Positions 23,450 through 34,699 of a stretch of DNA of 64,000 bases are shown in pieces. The DNA comes from Gnetum montanum (Eukaryota; Streptophyta; Gnetopsida; Gnetales; Gnetaceae), in the NCBI GenBank assembly GCA_015680685.1, contig MNCI01037762.1, forward strand, positions 28,488-92,487, in the 5' to 3' direction. The translations under genes and the position numbers were made by a program. Under the pieces are notes generated by a model that was not told the DNA's origin, did no database searches, and saw only the letters and a program-made list of their open reading frames with translations. Position 1 is the first letter of the stretch; each line of letters begins with the position of its first letter.

Positions 23450-24080
23450 GGAATGTTTTTTGCTTTGAATAACTTGAACTCTTGATTGATCAATGGCTAA
23501 TACCTTATGGCAAATTACATGTTCTAACTAGCAACCTAATTTACCTTCAAAAATAGTTTTCTTTGGATTTAATAAAACATCAAATTCTTTACATCTATCA
23601 AATATTTGTTGCATATCCTTTACATGATCATTTTTTCATTTTGGAATATACTATGGGACTGTTTAAATAGATAGTTATAATTTCATCTATTAATCCTTTA
23701 AATGCTATATCCACTTCCCATTAAAAAGTTGCTTGAGCTTATCATAAATTAAAAGGCATTATATTATATGCAAATGCACCTCACCTATTAGTAAAATTCA
23801 TTTTGTATGTATCCTTTTTGTTAATAACAATTTGGTTATATCTATAAAATTCATCCAAAAGGTATATAATTAGGATCTTGATGTTTTTATAATTGTCTCA
23901 TCTATCTTTGGTAAAGAATATATATCCTTCATTAAGGTTTCTAAAATGAACACATAATCTTATGTTTCCATTCTTTTTAAGAACAAGGAACAAGCCAACA
24001 ATCCATACTAGATAAATAATTTGTGTTATCAATAGCTTTTAAATTTTAGCTTCCATTCCTTGTTCAAATGCTAGATTAAA
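23450..24080 (-). pseudogene. Reverse transcriptase of Tat-like element, degenerate
   Basis: Reads VLKKNGNIRLCVHFRNLN (compare V.KKNGK.R.CVDFR.LN), DEFYRYNQIVIN (compare SGYNQI), GAFAYNIMPFNL (compare G.F.Y.VMPFGL), then IYLNSPIVYS where the YxDD box should be (YLDD reads YLNS), and HVKDMQQIFDRCKEFDVLLN PKK in the thumb region. Order and motifs are clear despite stops. Catalytic DD is lost. Confidence 0.85.
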
Positions 24081-24414
24081 CTTTCTTAATTTTTATGTTG
24101 CTATCTTACATTATTCTATTAATGGAACTTATGGGTTATTATATCTATCTTAAAATTCTTAAATAATTATATGATCAAGAAAAGTTTTCTAAATTTTTTT
24201 ATGTAACAAGATTATACTAATTTTTATTTTAGAATTCATTCCCTTTTTAACATTTAACATTTTCATTTCTTTCTCTGAGCCTAAGTTTATAGTTTTGTAA
24301 AATTAATCTTATGAATATTAAATTATCTTAATCTTAATTAAATTTTATGTCAACTCTTGTTCATATTTTATAATATTCTTAGGATTAGGATTTATCCTTT
24401 ATTATGGTACTAGG

Positions 24415-24957
24415 TCATTTTTTAGTAATAATATTAGTTTTAAACTCTTCTCTAATATTTAATAAATACAAAACTTCACTATCATCTTTAAACACTTGTA
24501 AATGTTGAAGATTATTTGGAACTAATGGTACTAGATCTATTTCAATCACTATCTTCTTATATCTACTTATTTTTGATGAAGCAAGAATAGAGGCTACCAT
24601 TGCTAATTCATTAGCTAATTGGTTTTCTTCCCCAGTTGTATGTTCTACTATGTAACAATCAAATTCCTTTAGCAATCTTTATACTAGCTATTTATAAGGT
24701 CTTAAAAATAAACTTTTCCTATTATATTTCCGAAGTATTTTACCACATATTACTTTGTAATCCCCTTTTATGTTGCTTCTCTTTACTTCTTTATCTATTT
24801 CCCATTGAATTTGTCTGCAAATAGCTTCATACTGAACTTTATTATTTGTGTAAGAGAATGGAAGATGTACTACTTTAATATTTCTTTGATCATTCATATT
24901 TATTAATGCTAAACCTATCTCAAATTCTTTTGAATTGCATGCTCCATTAAGATACAT
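24415..24957 (-). pseudogene. Additional (plant-type) RNase H domain of Tat-like element
   Basis: Two adjacent open pieces. The upstream piece (24,688-24,957) reads YLNGACNSKEFEIGLALINM, then SYTNNKVQYEAI, matching the first catalytic block (D-G-A-S...G.G..L) and the TNN.AEYEA block of plant-type RNase H; D is N and E is Q at the catalytic sites. The second (24,415-24,675) reads LKEFDCYIVEHTTGEENQLA NELAMVAS in two parts, matching the terminal H..R..N..AD.LA block with D replaced by E/N. It would have degraded RNA in the RNA/DNA hybrid during cDNA synthesis. Loss of catalytic acids makes it inactive. Confidence 0.75.
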
Positions 24958-25329
24958 TTTCCATGAGTGTTCTTGATCTTTGGATAATATAATTTAAAGT
25001 TTTTGAACTATACTAACTCCTACTTGAACATATTTTACTTTAATAACCTTATTCTTTCCATCTAGAGTAATGTTTTTGACCATTAAAGGTTTACTAAATA
25101 TAAAGATCTAATTTGGCTTCTCTTTCCATGGTAACTACAAATGAAAATAATTTATTGTTATATATCTTGAAAAGTTTTTACTCTAACGTTGGCTTAATGA
25201 GAGTCTATAAGAATTAGGTATATCTACAACTTGAATAGTCATTCTACTATTTATCCATATCTTAGAAGCTATTTAAAGTAACATAGTTGGTAATTGTTCC
25301 ACTATCTTAACTTAACTTTTATCCACTTA

Positions 25330-25470
25330 ATTTTTCTTTTGATTGCTTAAGTTTCAACCATAACTATTTACAAATTGATAGTAGCATTAATATAGAATTT
25401 ATCCTAGAATCTACTAGGAAGTTATGAAGATAAACACCATTCATTTTAAGAGTTAATAAGAATGGTAAAA
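25330..25470 (-). pseudogene. Aspartic protease remnant of Tat-like element
   Basis: VYLHNFLVDSRINSI matches the retropepsin active-site region (normally LVDSGA.V/I), with the catalytic D-S kept but G-A changed to R-I. Very short and degraded; supported by its position between gag and the RNase H. Confidence 0.4.
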
Positions 25471-25799
25471 CATCTTTATTAGCCACACTTTAGTACTCAA
25501 TCTTGTATTGGTTATTGCTATAAATAAATACTATTATTGATTCATTCACTTTTCTTTTTCCTTTGACTTCTTCAAAAATCTTTTTATAGAAATGATCCAT
25601 GTATAATAATTGATATATACTAATATTGGCTTTGACTCTCTTTAAATGTTATATTTTCTTTAGAGCTTTGTAAGTCATATTTTGAAACTATTATTAAAAT
25701 GCTCATGTATTGAATAATATTGTTCAAAGTTAGTACTATCACATTATTCTTATTTGGATAATCTTTTGAAAAAATAAATTTTCATGATCTGACTTAATT

Positions 25800-26500
25800 T
25801 CTAATAAATTAGAATCTATCTTCTTCATCTTGCATTTTAGCTAGTTTTGTTTGATTATAATGTTTATTATGTCTTTTATGTTTCTTGTCATCTCTAATTC
25901 TAACCTTAGATAGAGTCTTTTCTAATTTGAAAATTTTACTTGACATATTTTTTAGATGTTTATCTTTATTATTTTCATGATTCTAATCTCCTAAATTAGT
26001 TTTAACTAATGGAAGGACTTTTAATAAAGCTATATTTTAAACTAAGATGAAGGCTTTTTGTCAATATCTACTAAATTAGTAAGTATTTTCTAACACAATT
26101 TAATTATTTATCTAATTTTATGGCCTTACCAAATAGATTAGCTAGCATATTAAAGTTAAGAGTCCTTCTTAGTTATGTAGGTATACATGAATCTATAGCA
26201 TTTAAATAAGTATCTCTTAGTATAATTTGAAAATTAGATTGAATAGATGTAGCTATATGAATTAGAAACTTGATATTAAAGTCCCTAATTGATTCCTTAT
26301 TTTCTTGCTTAATCTATAATAATCAATAATATAGCTATTGCTATTGAATTTGATTTTTAAATTATGATTAGCATACAATTTTCATATCATCCTAGCTTGT
26401 AATACTATCATTTGATAAGTTGGAATATCAAATTTGAGCGACATCTCTTATATTTCCTACAAATATCCTACAAGCTTGATCTTAATGTTCGATATTAGCA
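25800..26500 (-). pseudogene. gag of Tat-like element, degenerate
   Basis: Near 26,160-26,310 the minus strand reads ENKESIRDFNIKFLIHIATS followed by FQIILRDTYLNAIDS, the gag signature with a charged ES(I/L)RDF..F stretch. A basic/acidic tail (KRHNKHYNQTKLAKMQDEE) follows near 25,810-25,880. No zinc knuckle was seen. Frames are broken. Confidence 0.5.
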
Positions 26501-27443
26501 CATATTATTGATAGTTGAAATGCAAATACATATTTTTTAGCTAGGTAAGCTTCACAAGAAATGTATAGTTTAAATAAATAATTTATGATGTTTTAGTATA
26601 TCATAATTATCATAGAAGCTTAATGAGATTGACAATTAAAAAGAATTTACTGGAGAAATATTGGTCATTTAATTAGATTTTGCACTTGTAAAATGTTTTG
26701 TATTTTTTCTTTTAATTACCTTCATAAGTTAAAATTGCAATGATAATCATCTACTTCTTCTTTTGACTCTAGTACTACTTCCCTAATTGTATGGCTCAAT
26801 TTCTTTGAGGGTTTCAAAATTAAAATCGAGACTAAAGATAAATAAATGTATTTCTTCTCATGATCTAATAAAGACAAATAAATATCAATCCCCCTTCTAG
26901 CACCTATATGTTAGCTATATTTCAAGATCATGGTCTAGCATAACTATCAATTGGTAAACTTATTTTAGTTGATTGCTAGTTTCTAGATCTAGCACAATAT
27001 AGATATGTCCAAATAGTTATAATTATTTTATTAGAACTAGTGGATAAGCTACTATTTTATTAATATTTTGAAAATTGAAGAGTAAGTTAAATGGTAATAC
27101 TAATTTCTAAAAGATATTTGCAAGATTGCAATATATCTATGCCAAAACAAAGAACTTTCATTTATTATGAACTAGTCAATTTTATATTGATTGAAATATA
27201 ATGACTTTAGAATTTTTCTTTTCCTATTTTTAGAGCTTCTAAATTATTACTAAGCTTTTTTATTTATTGATTGATGAGTTCTTAGCCTCAATTTATTGGC
27301 TCAAGTTAGGTTCAATCTTTGTATTATAATAAGCTTGATCTATCCATCTATTATTCTCTCCTAAATTTTGTAAGAATAATAGTAAAAAGAGCACATGCTT
27401 TAGAGATTAATAGAAATAGAAAAAATCTTAGATTTTTTGGCTG
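26501..27443. other. No recognisable gene
   Basis: AT-rich sequence upstream of the Tat-like gag; the element's 5' LTR and leader are expected here, but no LTR ends or primer site could be recognised. Confidence 0.35.
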
Positions 27444-27690
27444 ATAGGCCATTACCGGTCATAATTCGGTAACGCTAATTTGTTGTACGTAACGCTGACT
27501 AACGTTGACTCTCCCATAGGCCATTTCGGTAACACAACTTTGTGCACAACACTGATGTGTAACTAAAATTCTAGATAGGCTATTTCGGTAACACAACTTT
27601 GTGCATCACGTTGATGTGTAACTAAAATTCTAGACAAGCCATTTTGGTAACGCAACTTTGTGCATAACGTCGTGTTATGAAAGGTTACAT
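27444..27690. repeat. 59-bp tandem repeat, about four units
   Basis: Units begin at 27,516, 27,575 and 27,634, exactly 59 bp apart, with AGGCYATTTCGGTAACACAA and GATGTGTAACTAAAATTCTAG. A more divergent unit starts at 27,444. The CG content is higher than in the surroundings. Directly followed by the GC-richer ORF region. Confidence 0.9.
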
Positions 27691-28072
27691 CCTTTGCAAA
27701 ATAGAAATACAGATCATGCCAAAATGTGAAAATAGTGCATAGAGCAGCAGGAGGAGGACTTGAGTTCTACGCAGATGCAGAGAGGAGGAGGGCTCGAGTT
27801 CTACTACATTTTGGCCAAAGACAGAAATGATGTGCTGATCGGGGGCGCCAAACAGGATCAGGGCGTGAAACAGGAGGCAGAGGCTGAGGCTGGCACTCCA
27901 CGTTGACATCAATCATCATAAAACTCTGTAAATTTAAGTTGCGAAATGCGAACTCGAGCAGCTTTCGCATAAGTAATGTCACAAAATTTTCAATTGCAAT
28001 AAATAAATATAAGGTATCTACAATTGCTGATCTCAGATCATCATAAACATTGGAAGAAGAGCACATGAACAA
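27685..28072 (-). CDS. Hypothetical ORF(s) in a GC-richer island, possible host exon
   Basis: Two overlapping minus-strand frames: 27,767-28,072 (101 residues, from MFMCSSSNVYDDLRS) and 27,685-27,912 (75 residues, starting with a leucine-rich hydrophobic stretch that could be a signal peptide). The island has clearly more G+C than its surroundings and a short internal duplication (GGAGG...GAGTTCTAC near 27,735 and 27,785). I recognise no domain. It might be an exon of a host gene, a captured fragment or chance. Start and strand are uncertain. Confidence 0.2.
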
Positions 28073-28247
28073 ACATTTTTAAAAGAAGAAGTTTAGTCAA
28101 CAATCTTAAATATATTAGTCGTTAAGTGTTTTCCTCATAGAAACATCCAAAATAAAAAATGCATAATCAAATTCTGGGTAAACTATTCTGGTATTCCATA
28201 TGTCACTCAGACAAAAGGGGATGTCATTGTACAGAAACACGATATAA

Positions 28248-28500
28248 TTGGATGCTTTACTTTTTTAGATACTTGGGTCTTTAGGATGTGAATAATATGT
28301 GAATAATTATTGATGAGATAAATGTATTAAGGGAAAAATAAAAGAGGATTAAAGTTGTTTATACCATTTTAAAAAATGTTAGACATTAGGCTTTGCTTTT
28401 TAGATACTTGGGTCTCCAGTATATAAGTAGTATGTAAATAGCTATAGATGGGATAAATGAATTAAGGACAAAATAGCAAAAGGAATAAAAGTTTTTGCCT
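28248..28500. repeat. Two-unit direct repeat of about 141 bp
   Basis: TTTTTAGATACTTGGGTCT occurs near 28,262 and 28,400, each followed by similar sequence (ATGTGAATA / ATGTAAATA, GATGRGATAAATG, ATTAAGG). The copies are clearly diverged. Confidence 0.65.
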
Positions 28501-28504
28501 TAGG

Positions 28505-29573
28505 GGTTTGGGCTTTGTAGGTCAAAAAATAAATCTTTTAGATAATCATTTATCCTATTGTGCTATGGATGCACCATTTGAAGACCAGGTCTTAGTGCGA
28601 AAAAATAGGAGGTTATTCAAAAGGTACAAAATTGATGAATTAAAGGTAAAAGTACAAACACCCAAGTTGAAGCTATCTAAAATAGTCTAAAACAGTTCTT
28701 AAATACACAAAATTGGAGATGGGATACAAGGATTAAAGACTTGAATATTTCGTTGGAACAGATACAAAGAAATCTAAAACATATTCATAAGTTGTTCAAC
28801 AACAGGTTCTAACAAAGTTAAAGTTATGGTCAAATCTAGAAGGCAAGAAAAATTGTATTTGGAAACTTATCTTAGAGGAAATTCATAAAGAAAAACTTAT
28901 CTTAGAGAAAAAAAACATGTAGGCTATGCAGTTCAAGAGATCTTAAAGATGAGCCATATGTTCTTTTTTAGTTGCCCTTAGACTGAATATTTGAGACAAA
29001 AATATAATATTGTAGCAAAAGGTTTATATAATCATCTCTTCTTCCATTTAGTATTGAAAACTGAAAACTGGAAATTTTAATTACATCCAGGAAATACAAA
29101 GAATTTGTTGGATGGTTACAAAGCCTCAACACATTTTCAAAAAAATTTGAAAACATCATTAATGTAATGCCGTAAGCAAATAGGGTCAATTTGAAACAAA
29201 ACAATCAGTAGATTACAATTAATATTATAATTCATTGGAATGTGAGCCAAAGATGGGCAATCTGTTCTTCATCCTCAATGCTTTGAGGATGATTTAGAAG
29301 GAGAATTGGACCGAGTAGTGTTCATTTGTGAGGGTTATGCTCACTGTTAATCTAATTAAGAATGATCTCATTCTTTTCTATCAACTAATTTTTACCATTT
29401 TGAATGTCAGAACATTTGTAACTATACATTTTCAATTATGCAAGTTTGTACATTGATCATTTCTATTGTATTACAACATGTTTATAATCATTCAATAAAG
29501 CATTCCATGGTCTTATAATATTTCTATCTGTTATTTTTAAATCATCATTGTAGCAGAAGACGACTGGTGATCA
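28505..29573. other. No recognisable gene
   Basis: Contains open frames at 28,508-28,690 (plus) and 28,968-29,204 (minus) without recognisable similarity. AT-rich; no element ends seen. Confidence 0.35.
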
Positions 29574-30086
29574 CTAGCTTAGTTATATATTTATAATATA
29601 TATCTATAAATTGGTCGAGAGAATCTTATTAGTTTACAAGTAAAAAGTTCTTTGAGTAAAAAATTTCATGACTTCTGGATGAAGAACAAGATTTAAAAAC
29701 CCAAAATTTCATGCCTTCTGGACAAAGAACAAGAGTTATGTACCTTATTTTTCTTAAGGATGGGTTTTTTGAAAAAACAAATTCCATGAACTAGTGTATG
29801 CTCTCACTCTCGGCTGAATTTATGCTCAACAATCTCAACAAATTCGGCCAAGGGTGAGAGCATACACTAATTCATGGAATTTTTTTTTTAGAAAACCCAT
29901 CCTTAGGAAAAATAAGGTACAAAACTCTTGTTCTTTGTCTAGAACGTATGAAAATTTGGGTTTTTAAATCTTGTTCTTCGTCCAGAAGTCGTGAAATTTT
30001 TTACTCAAAGAACTTTTTACTTGTAAACTAATAAGATTCTCTCGGCCAATTTATAGATATATATTATAAATATATAACTAAGCTAG
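29574..30086. mobile_element. Foldback/MITE-like palindrome, 513 bp
   Basis: Two arms of about 245 bp (29,574 to about 29,822 and about 29,838 to 30,086) are near-perfect reverse complements, starting CTAGCTTAGTTATATATTTA and ending with its complement. The centre around 29,830 is a short loop. There is no ORF. The outer ends are themselves palindromic (CTAG), so a TA or longer target duplication cannot be separated from the arm. Consistent with a non-autonomous DNA transposon; the transcript would be a long hairpin. Confidence 0.85.
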
Positions 30087-30089
30087 TTA

Positions 30090-31305
30090 AACATATAATG
30101 TAAAAATTTGTCTAATTTATTACAAGTAGACACTGATATTAAGGTACCTAGTCTTCAAAAATAAACCATGATATTGCTAATCCTCCATTAAGCAAAAAAT
30201 ATATAAGATAATTAATTAAATTGTTATTGTTAATACATTATCTATCTTTTTTCTTTCTATCTCCTCCTATATCTTCTACTGTTACACATTAGGCCATTTA
30301 TATACCTAAATACAACTAATTTTTAGTTATATTTTGAAAAGTTTAGCAACAATCGAAGCATACTCATTAATGGAAAGTAGTAAATATTTAGCAAGGCATT
30401 TTGTTTTCTACCTCATGCTTTTGAGATCCTTACTCGAACTTATTTGTTAATTAACTATAATTGGAAAGATGATCCAAAGCTTTTAGTTGCATTTCCAACT
30501 CTATGCTAGATATCTTGGAATTGAATTATCCTATATTAAAGCCTCCTTGTATTATGTTGTTGAATGAATGGTTCAATTTAATGGATCTTTAAGCTCCTTG
30601 ATGATGTTCATTATGGAATCCTTTTGACTGTGAATTTTAGTTGTAATTTTAGTCAAGATAATCACCATTCCAAATAGTAGCTTCCTTCTATGTGATGCCA
30701 AGGTCTCTCCTAGATGGTTTGATATGGCCACTAATTCTTGCATTTTTATAGTTTCCTCCTCATATATAGTGTTTCTTCTTTTAATTTTAGGTATTCTTGT
30801 AGCTAAATTATCTATCCTTTGTTTATTTCCATGATGATTTCTATTCTCTAATATGATCTACTTATATCATACAAATTTTGCTAATTTGGAAGCCTTAAGC
30901 TACACTATTTTCCTATACCATTAGATGCTAAATAAATTCTCCTTGGAAAATAGTTGGTAGCTCAACATCATTTTTTCGAAAGAATCTTTGATAATTTTGG
31001 AAGCCTATATATTTTGTAACTTAAGTCGATATAGCACTCTAGAGTCCTATTTATATTGAATTGATCCTTCTTTTTCTTTGGGCATTTCTTCAAGCTTTCA
31101 ATCACCATCAATGTCACACATACTTTAGTTATAATATTTTAATGATCTTACAACATTAGATTTGATTTTCCAATGACTCTTAGATTCAAGCTATTACTTT
31201 TAAAAGTCTCTTTTCAGCTTCAATGTTATCACTTAATTGTAGCTTTTCTTTTTCACATTTCAACCTTTTAATTCATGTTTTATGTGGTCTTTCAATCCTA
31301 AGAAA
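30090..31305. other. No recognisable gene
   Basis: AT-rich. Minus-strand reading near 30,590-30,720 is weakly K/E/L-rich but without a family match. Confidence 0.3.
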
Positions 31306-31309
31306 TTAT

Positions 31310-32360
31310 ACAAAGTCATCTAGATGTTTTCATTTCATGAAGATAGGCTATGTATTGATGCAGAGACTAGCTCATTTTTAAATCATGTGTCTTTTACTTG
31401 GCTCTTCTTCTACAAAGGTTAATATGAGTATTTTTTGTAAAATGCTAACCTAGGAGTGTTTACCCTAGCTTGTGAAAGAAAGTATCTAGATGCTTTTTGG
31501 CTTGTACATTGCTATAGGCTTAAGTGTTGACATGTCCTCTAAGAAAAATTAGATAAATACAATTTCATCTAGATGGCTTTATTGATTAGGACTTATCATA
31601 AATCTCATGTTTTTAATAGCTATGACATAGCTCATCCTTTATATATGCTAACATATCTTTTGAATAAGCTCATACTTAAACTTTTTAAACTTTCAAAGCT
31701 TCAAATTTATTTAGATACTTTTAGTTTAATCTATATGGTTTTGCAATTAGTGACATGGTGGCCTAAGTAAAATAAACTAAATCATGAGGCTCTATAATCG
31801 CATGTTTTATATCTTTTAACTAGATGTTTCAAAATCATCTAAATAATTTCTATCAAGCCTACATATCACATAAAACTAGAGTTTACCTTTTAATCCTATG
31901 CTACTAAGTTGGATTGAAATCCTTTTTGGTTACATGTATTTTTTTATGAGCTTGATTCGTTGCATAAAGCTTTCATTTTTTTAAAGCTTGGCTTGGAAAC
32001 TCTTCTTTATCCATGAACTTATCAATATTCATCTAGATGATTTTAGAATCATCTAAATGGTTTTGGCTTCCTTTGCATTATGTTGATTTTTTAAAAAGAT
32101 ACAATTCATCATTTTTCTTACATGATGGCCCTTTAGAATCTTGCGCTTCTAAAAATCATCTAGATGGTTTTCTTGGTGTTGATGTGTCCTAACGTTTTTG
32201 GCTTTTAAAATATCATATTTGCATGATCAATCTCTTTTCATTAGAGTAGTATTATAAATCTCATGCTTGCTAAGGTGGATTAAAATCCAAAATAAGCACA
32301 TCTCTTTACTCTTTGAGTAAGCTCATTTTTCATCTATATCATTTAGAAAACATATAGATG
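31310..32360. promoter_or_regulatory. Dispersed CATCTAGATG palindromes
   Basis: TCATCTAGATG-like words recur near 31,317, 31,567, 32,032 and 32,153, with close variants near 31,486, 31,836, 32,054, 32,335 and 32,350, several followed by GTTTT or GCTTT. They precede the AGATGTCT array of a copia LTR and may belong to its U3 or to an adjoining LTR. Role inferred only from repetition. Confidence 0.4.
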
Positions 32361-32689
32361 GAAAGGCCTCCTACCAACATGGAATCATGTATCAATAAAC
32401 TCATAAAAAGAATGCATTTTAAAAAGAGCTTCAAATCATATTAGATCAACTTCATAAACTTGTACTTTCCAATTATTGACCTTTGGGTATGTCAAAACCT
32501 TAAGAAAAATTGAGAACAAAGGATGGTTGTGTGGTTGTTGTGTTTGTAGGACAAGAACATGGACAAGAACTCCAAGGACTTCATAAAGAAATTGGGCATA
32601 AGGGAAAGAATGGATATTACATTGAAATGAAGATGTTCCAAGAATTGGTATGAAGAAAAATCAACGAAAGGAAGCTTTGAGAATCAAAG

Positions 32690-33159
32690 TTTAAAAGGTA
32701 ACAAGACATCTCCCAAAAGTAGAAGATGTCTTGGGTGAAGTGAAGAAGATCTAGAGAAGATGTCTCCTAAAAATAGGAGATGTCTCCTTTTAGAAGAAGT
32801 CTCCTCAGAGACATCTCCTTTTAGAAGAAGAAATCTCCCTAGAGACATCTCCTTTTAGGAGAAGACATCTCCCTAGAGACTTCTCCTCAGATACGTCTCC
32901 TTTGTAGAAGAGACGTCTCCCTAGAATTGAAGTCTGTTGCAAAGAGATGTCCCAATCTTGAAGAAGCTTGTATAGGGTGTGGTTTCCTTCAAACCACTTT
33001 TTGAAAAACAAAACCCAGAGCTGTGCAAGGATTCTACCCTTCAAGTGTGAACATACTAATGTTGGGGAACCATGTAAAAATTGAGTGTGGTCTTTGTGCT
33101 GATTGAAATTTTTTTTGGGGAACTTATGCATCCCCCTCTTCTAAGTTCAATGATCCACA
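32690..33159 (+). repeat. 5' LTR 3' portion of SIRE-like copia element, with AGATGTCT array
   Basis: The LTR end is placed at 33,159 (CCACA) two bases before the primer site. From 32,700 to 32,960 the motif GAGACATCTCC or its complement recurs about a dozen times in both orientations, including four exact TGTCTC/GAGACA hexamers. 32,965-33,125 (GTGTAGGGTGTGG-like to TTTTGGGGA) is repeated as a fragment at 44,345-44,515. The left LTR limit is not determined. Confidence 0.65.
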
Positions 33160-33161
33160 AG

Positions 33162-33174
33162 TGGTATCGAAGCC
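33162..33174 (+). other. Primer-binding site, tRNA-iMet type
   Basis: TGGTATCGAAGCC differs at two positions from TGGTATCAGAGCC, the usual copia primer site. It precedes the gag start at 33,214 by 40 bp. Confidence 0.8.
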
Positions 33175-33213
33175 TAGTACTCATGGTTTTACTACAACTT
33201 CCAAGAGTGAACA

Positions 33214-34694
33214 ATGAAGGGAACCTCTTACATAAAGCCACCCATGTTTGATGGATTCAACTTTGCCTATTGGAAGGCAAGGATGCAAGGCTTCTTTGAA
33301 TTGTTGAAGTTTGAATTCTGGGAATCCATCCTTGAAGGCTACACATTGCCCATTGACAACACAACAAAAGCTATGAAGCCTCGGACCAAATGGATGAAAG
33401 AAGAAAGAGATAAGTTCATGTTTGATTCGAAAGAAATTTTTTTTATATTGTGCTTTAAATAAATCTTAATTTAATAGAGTAGATTGTTGTAAAATGGCCA
33501 AAGAAATTTTGGAAACATTAGAGGCTACATATGAGGAAGCTTTGATAGTTAAGCAATCTAAATTGTTAGTGTTGAAAAGTGAGTAAGATAAGCTTAAGAT
33601 GAGAGAAGGAGAGAAAAAAAAAAGATTATTTCTCTAGGGAAAATGATCTAGTTGTGGCCATTTGAGGAATTGGTAAAGATTTTCTCGAAAGTGATGTTAT
33701 AATAAAAATGATTAGGACTTAACAACTAGAATTTAGACCAAAGGTGACTGTAATGGAAGAAATTAGGAATTTTTTAGTTCTGAAATTTGAAGAGCTTTAA
33801 AGTGCTCTTATTTCTTTGAAATAAACCTCATAAGAGAAGGAGAAATTTAAAAAAAACCCAGTGCTCTAAAATTAACGTCAAAGAAAAAGGAACCTTCAAA
33901 TGAGAACAACGAAGAGGAAGTAGCTTTTATCTCAAGAAGGCTGAAAAGGCTTATGGAAAAAAGAGATAAGAACTCCAATCAAAAAAGATCCAACCAAGTC
34001 AAAGGTAAAGAAAGAGGTAAAATTTTTTCAAATTATAATTTCGATTCTTCATCACTAGAGCATTGGATTTGTGGCCATAGAGGCCATGCGGCCTTTGAAT
34101 GTCCAAGTAATGATAGGTTACTATGAAGGGATAGAAATGATATGGAATCGAAAAAGACAAACTTCTACAAAAATTTGAATGATGGAGAAAATAGTGAAGA
34201 AGAGGTGGAAGATAATGAAAGAGACTCACATCTCATCTATATGGATCTTATCGATGATGATGCTAGTACCTCAAATGATGAATTCGAAAATGAAGAAGAA
34301 AGGTATGAACTTTTATCCCTTCAAGGTATTTGTAAAAAATTAAATAAGTAAGTTAAAATAAAGGATCAAGAAATTTCTTTATTGAATTCAACAATTTCTA
34401 ATCTTACTAAAAAACTCTCAAAACTAAGGGTTAAAAATGAAAAACTAACCTTGTCCTATGAGTAGAATAAAGTAGAAATTGGAGATGTCAAACTTGTGAA
34501 TGAAGGGCTTGTAAAGGAAAAAGAATCCCTTTTGATGGTATGAGGACAAGGAAGAAGTCCACATGCTAAGAGTGGTATGGGATGCTATACACAAGATGAA
34601 TCACCTACACCAATCTCAACCGAATGCTATTCCAAAGGACAAAGCCTCTACATCCAAATTAGAAGAAACTCCTATCTGTCAAAAGGATCCTTAA
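33214..34694 (+). pseudogene. gag of SIRE-like copia element, first part
   Basis: The start at 33,214 (MKGTSYIKPPMFDGFNFAYW) opens the copia gag domain; KPPMFDG.N.AYWKARM is diagnostic. It runs open to 33,462, then decays: ILETLEATYEEALIVKQSKL near 33,500-33,560, a first zinc-knuckle-like block HWICGHRGHAAFECP near 34,062-34,106 lacking one cysteine, an acidic segment (34,142-34,351, NSEEEVEDNERDS), and a coiled-coil (EISLLNSTISNLTKKLSKLR, 34,370-34,450). This order is that of SIRE/Maximus gag. It is interrupted at 34,699 by insertion of an Athila-like element and resumes at 41,622. Confidence 0.8.
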
Positions 34695-34699
34695 AGGTC

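Larger units (their letters stand above)
22000..26500 (-). mobile_element. Tat-like Ty3/gypsy element with two RNase H domains, degenerate
   Basis: Minus-strand translation across frameshifts gives, in transcription order, gag, protease, a plant-type RNase H, reverse transcriptase, native RNase H and integrase. A second, acquired RNase H is a hallmark of the Tat lineage. Its place before RT is unusual (see findings). No LTRs, primer site or target duplication were identified, so the true ends are unknown; the limits are those of recognisable coding sequence. Confidence 0.75.

Noticed and set aside
27444-27690. Possible CRISPR-like repeat array
   Set aside because: Units are directly adjacent 59-bp tandem copies with no unique spacers, in eukaryotic DNA.
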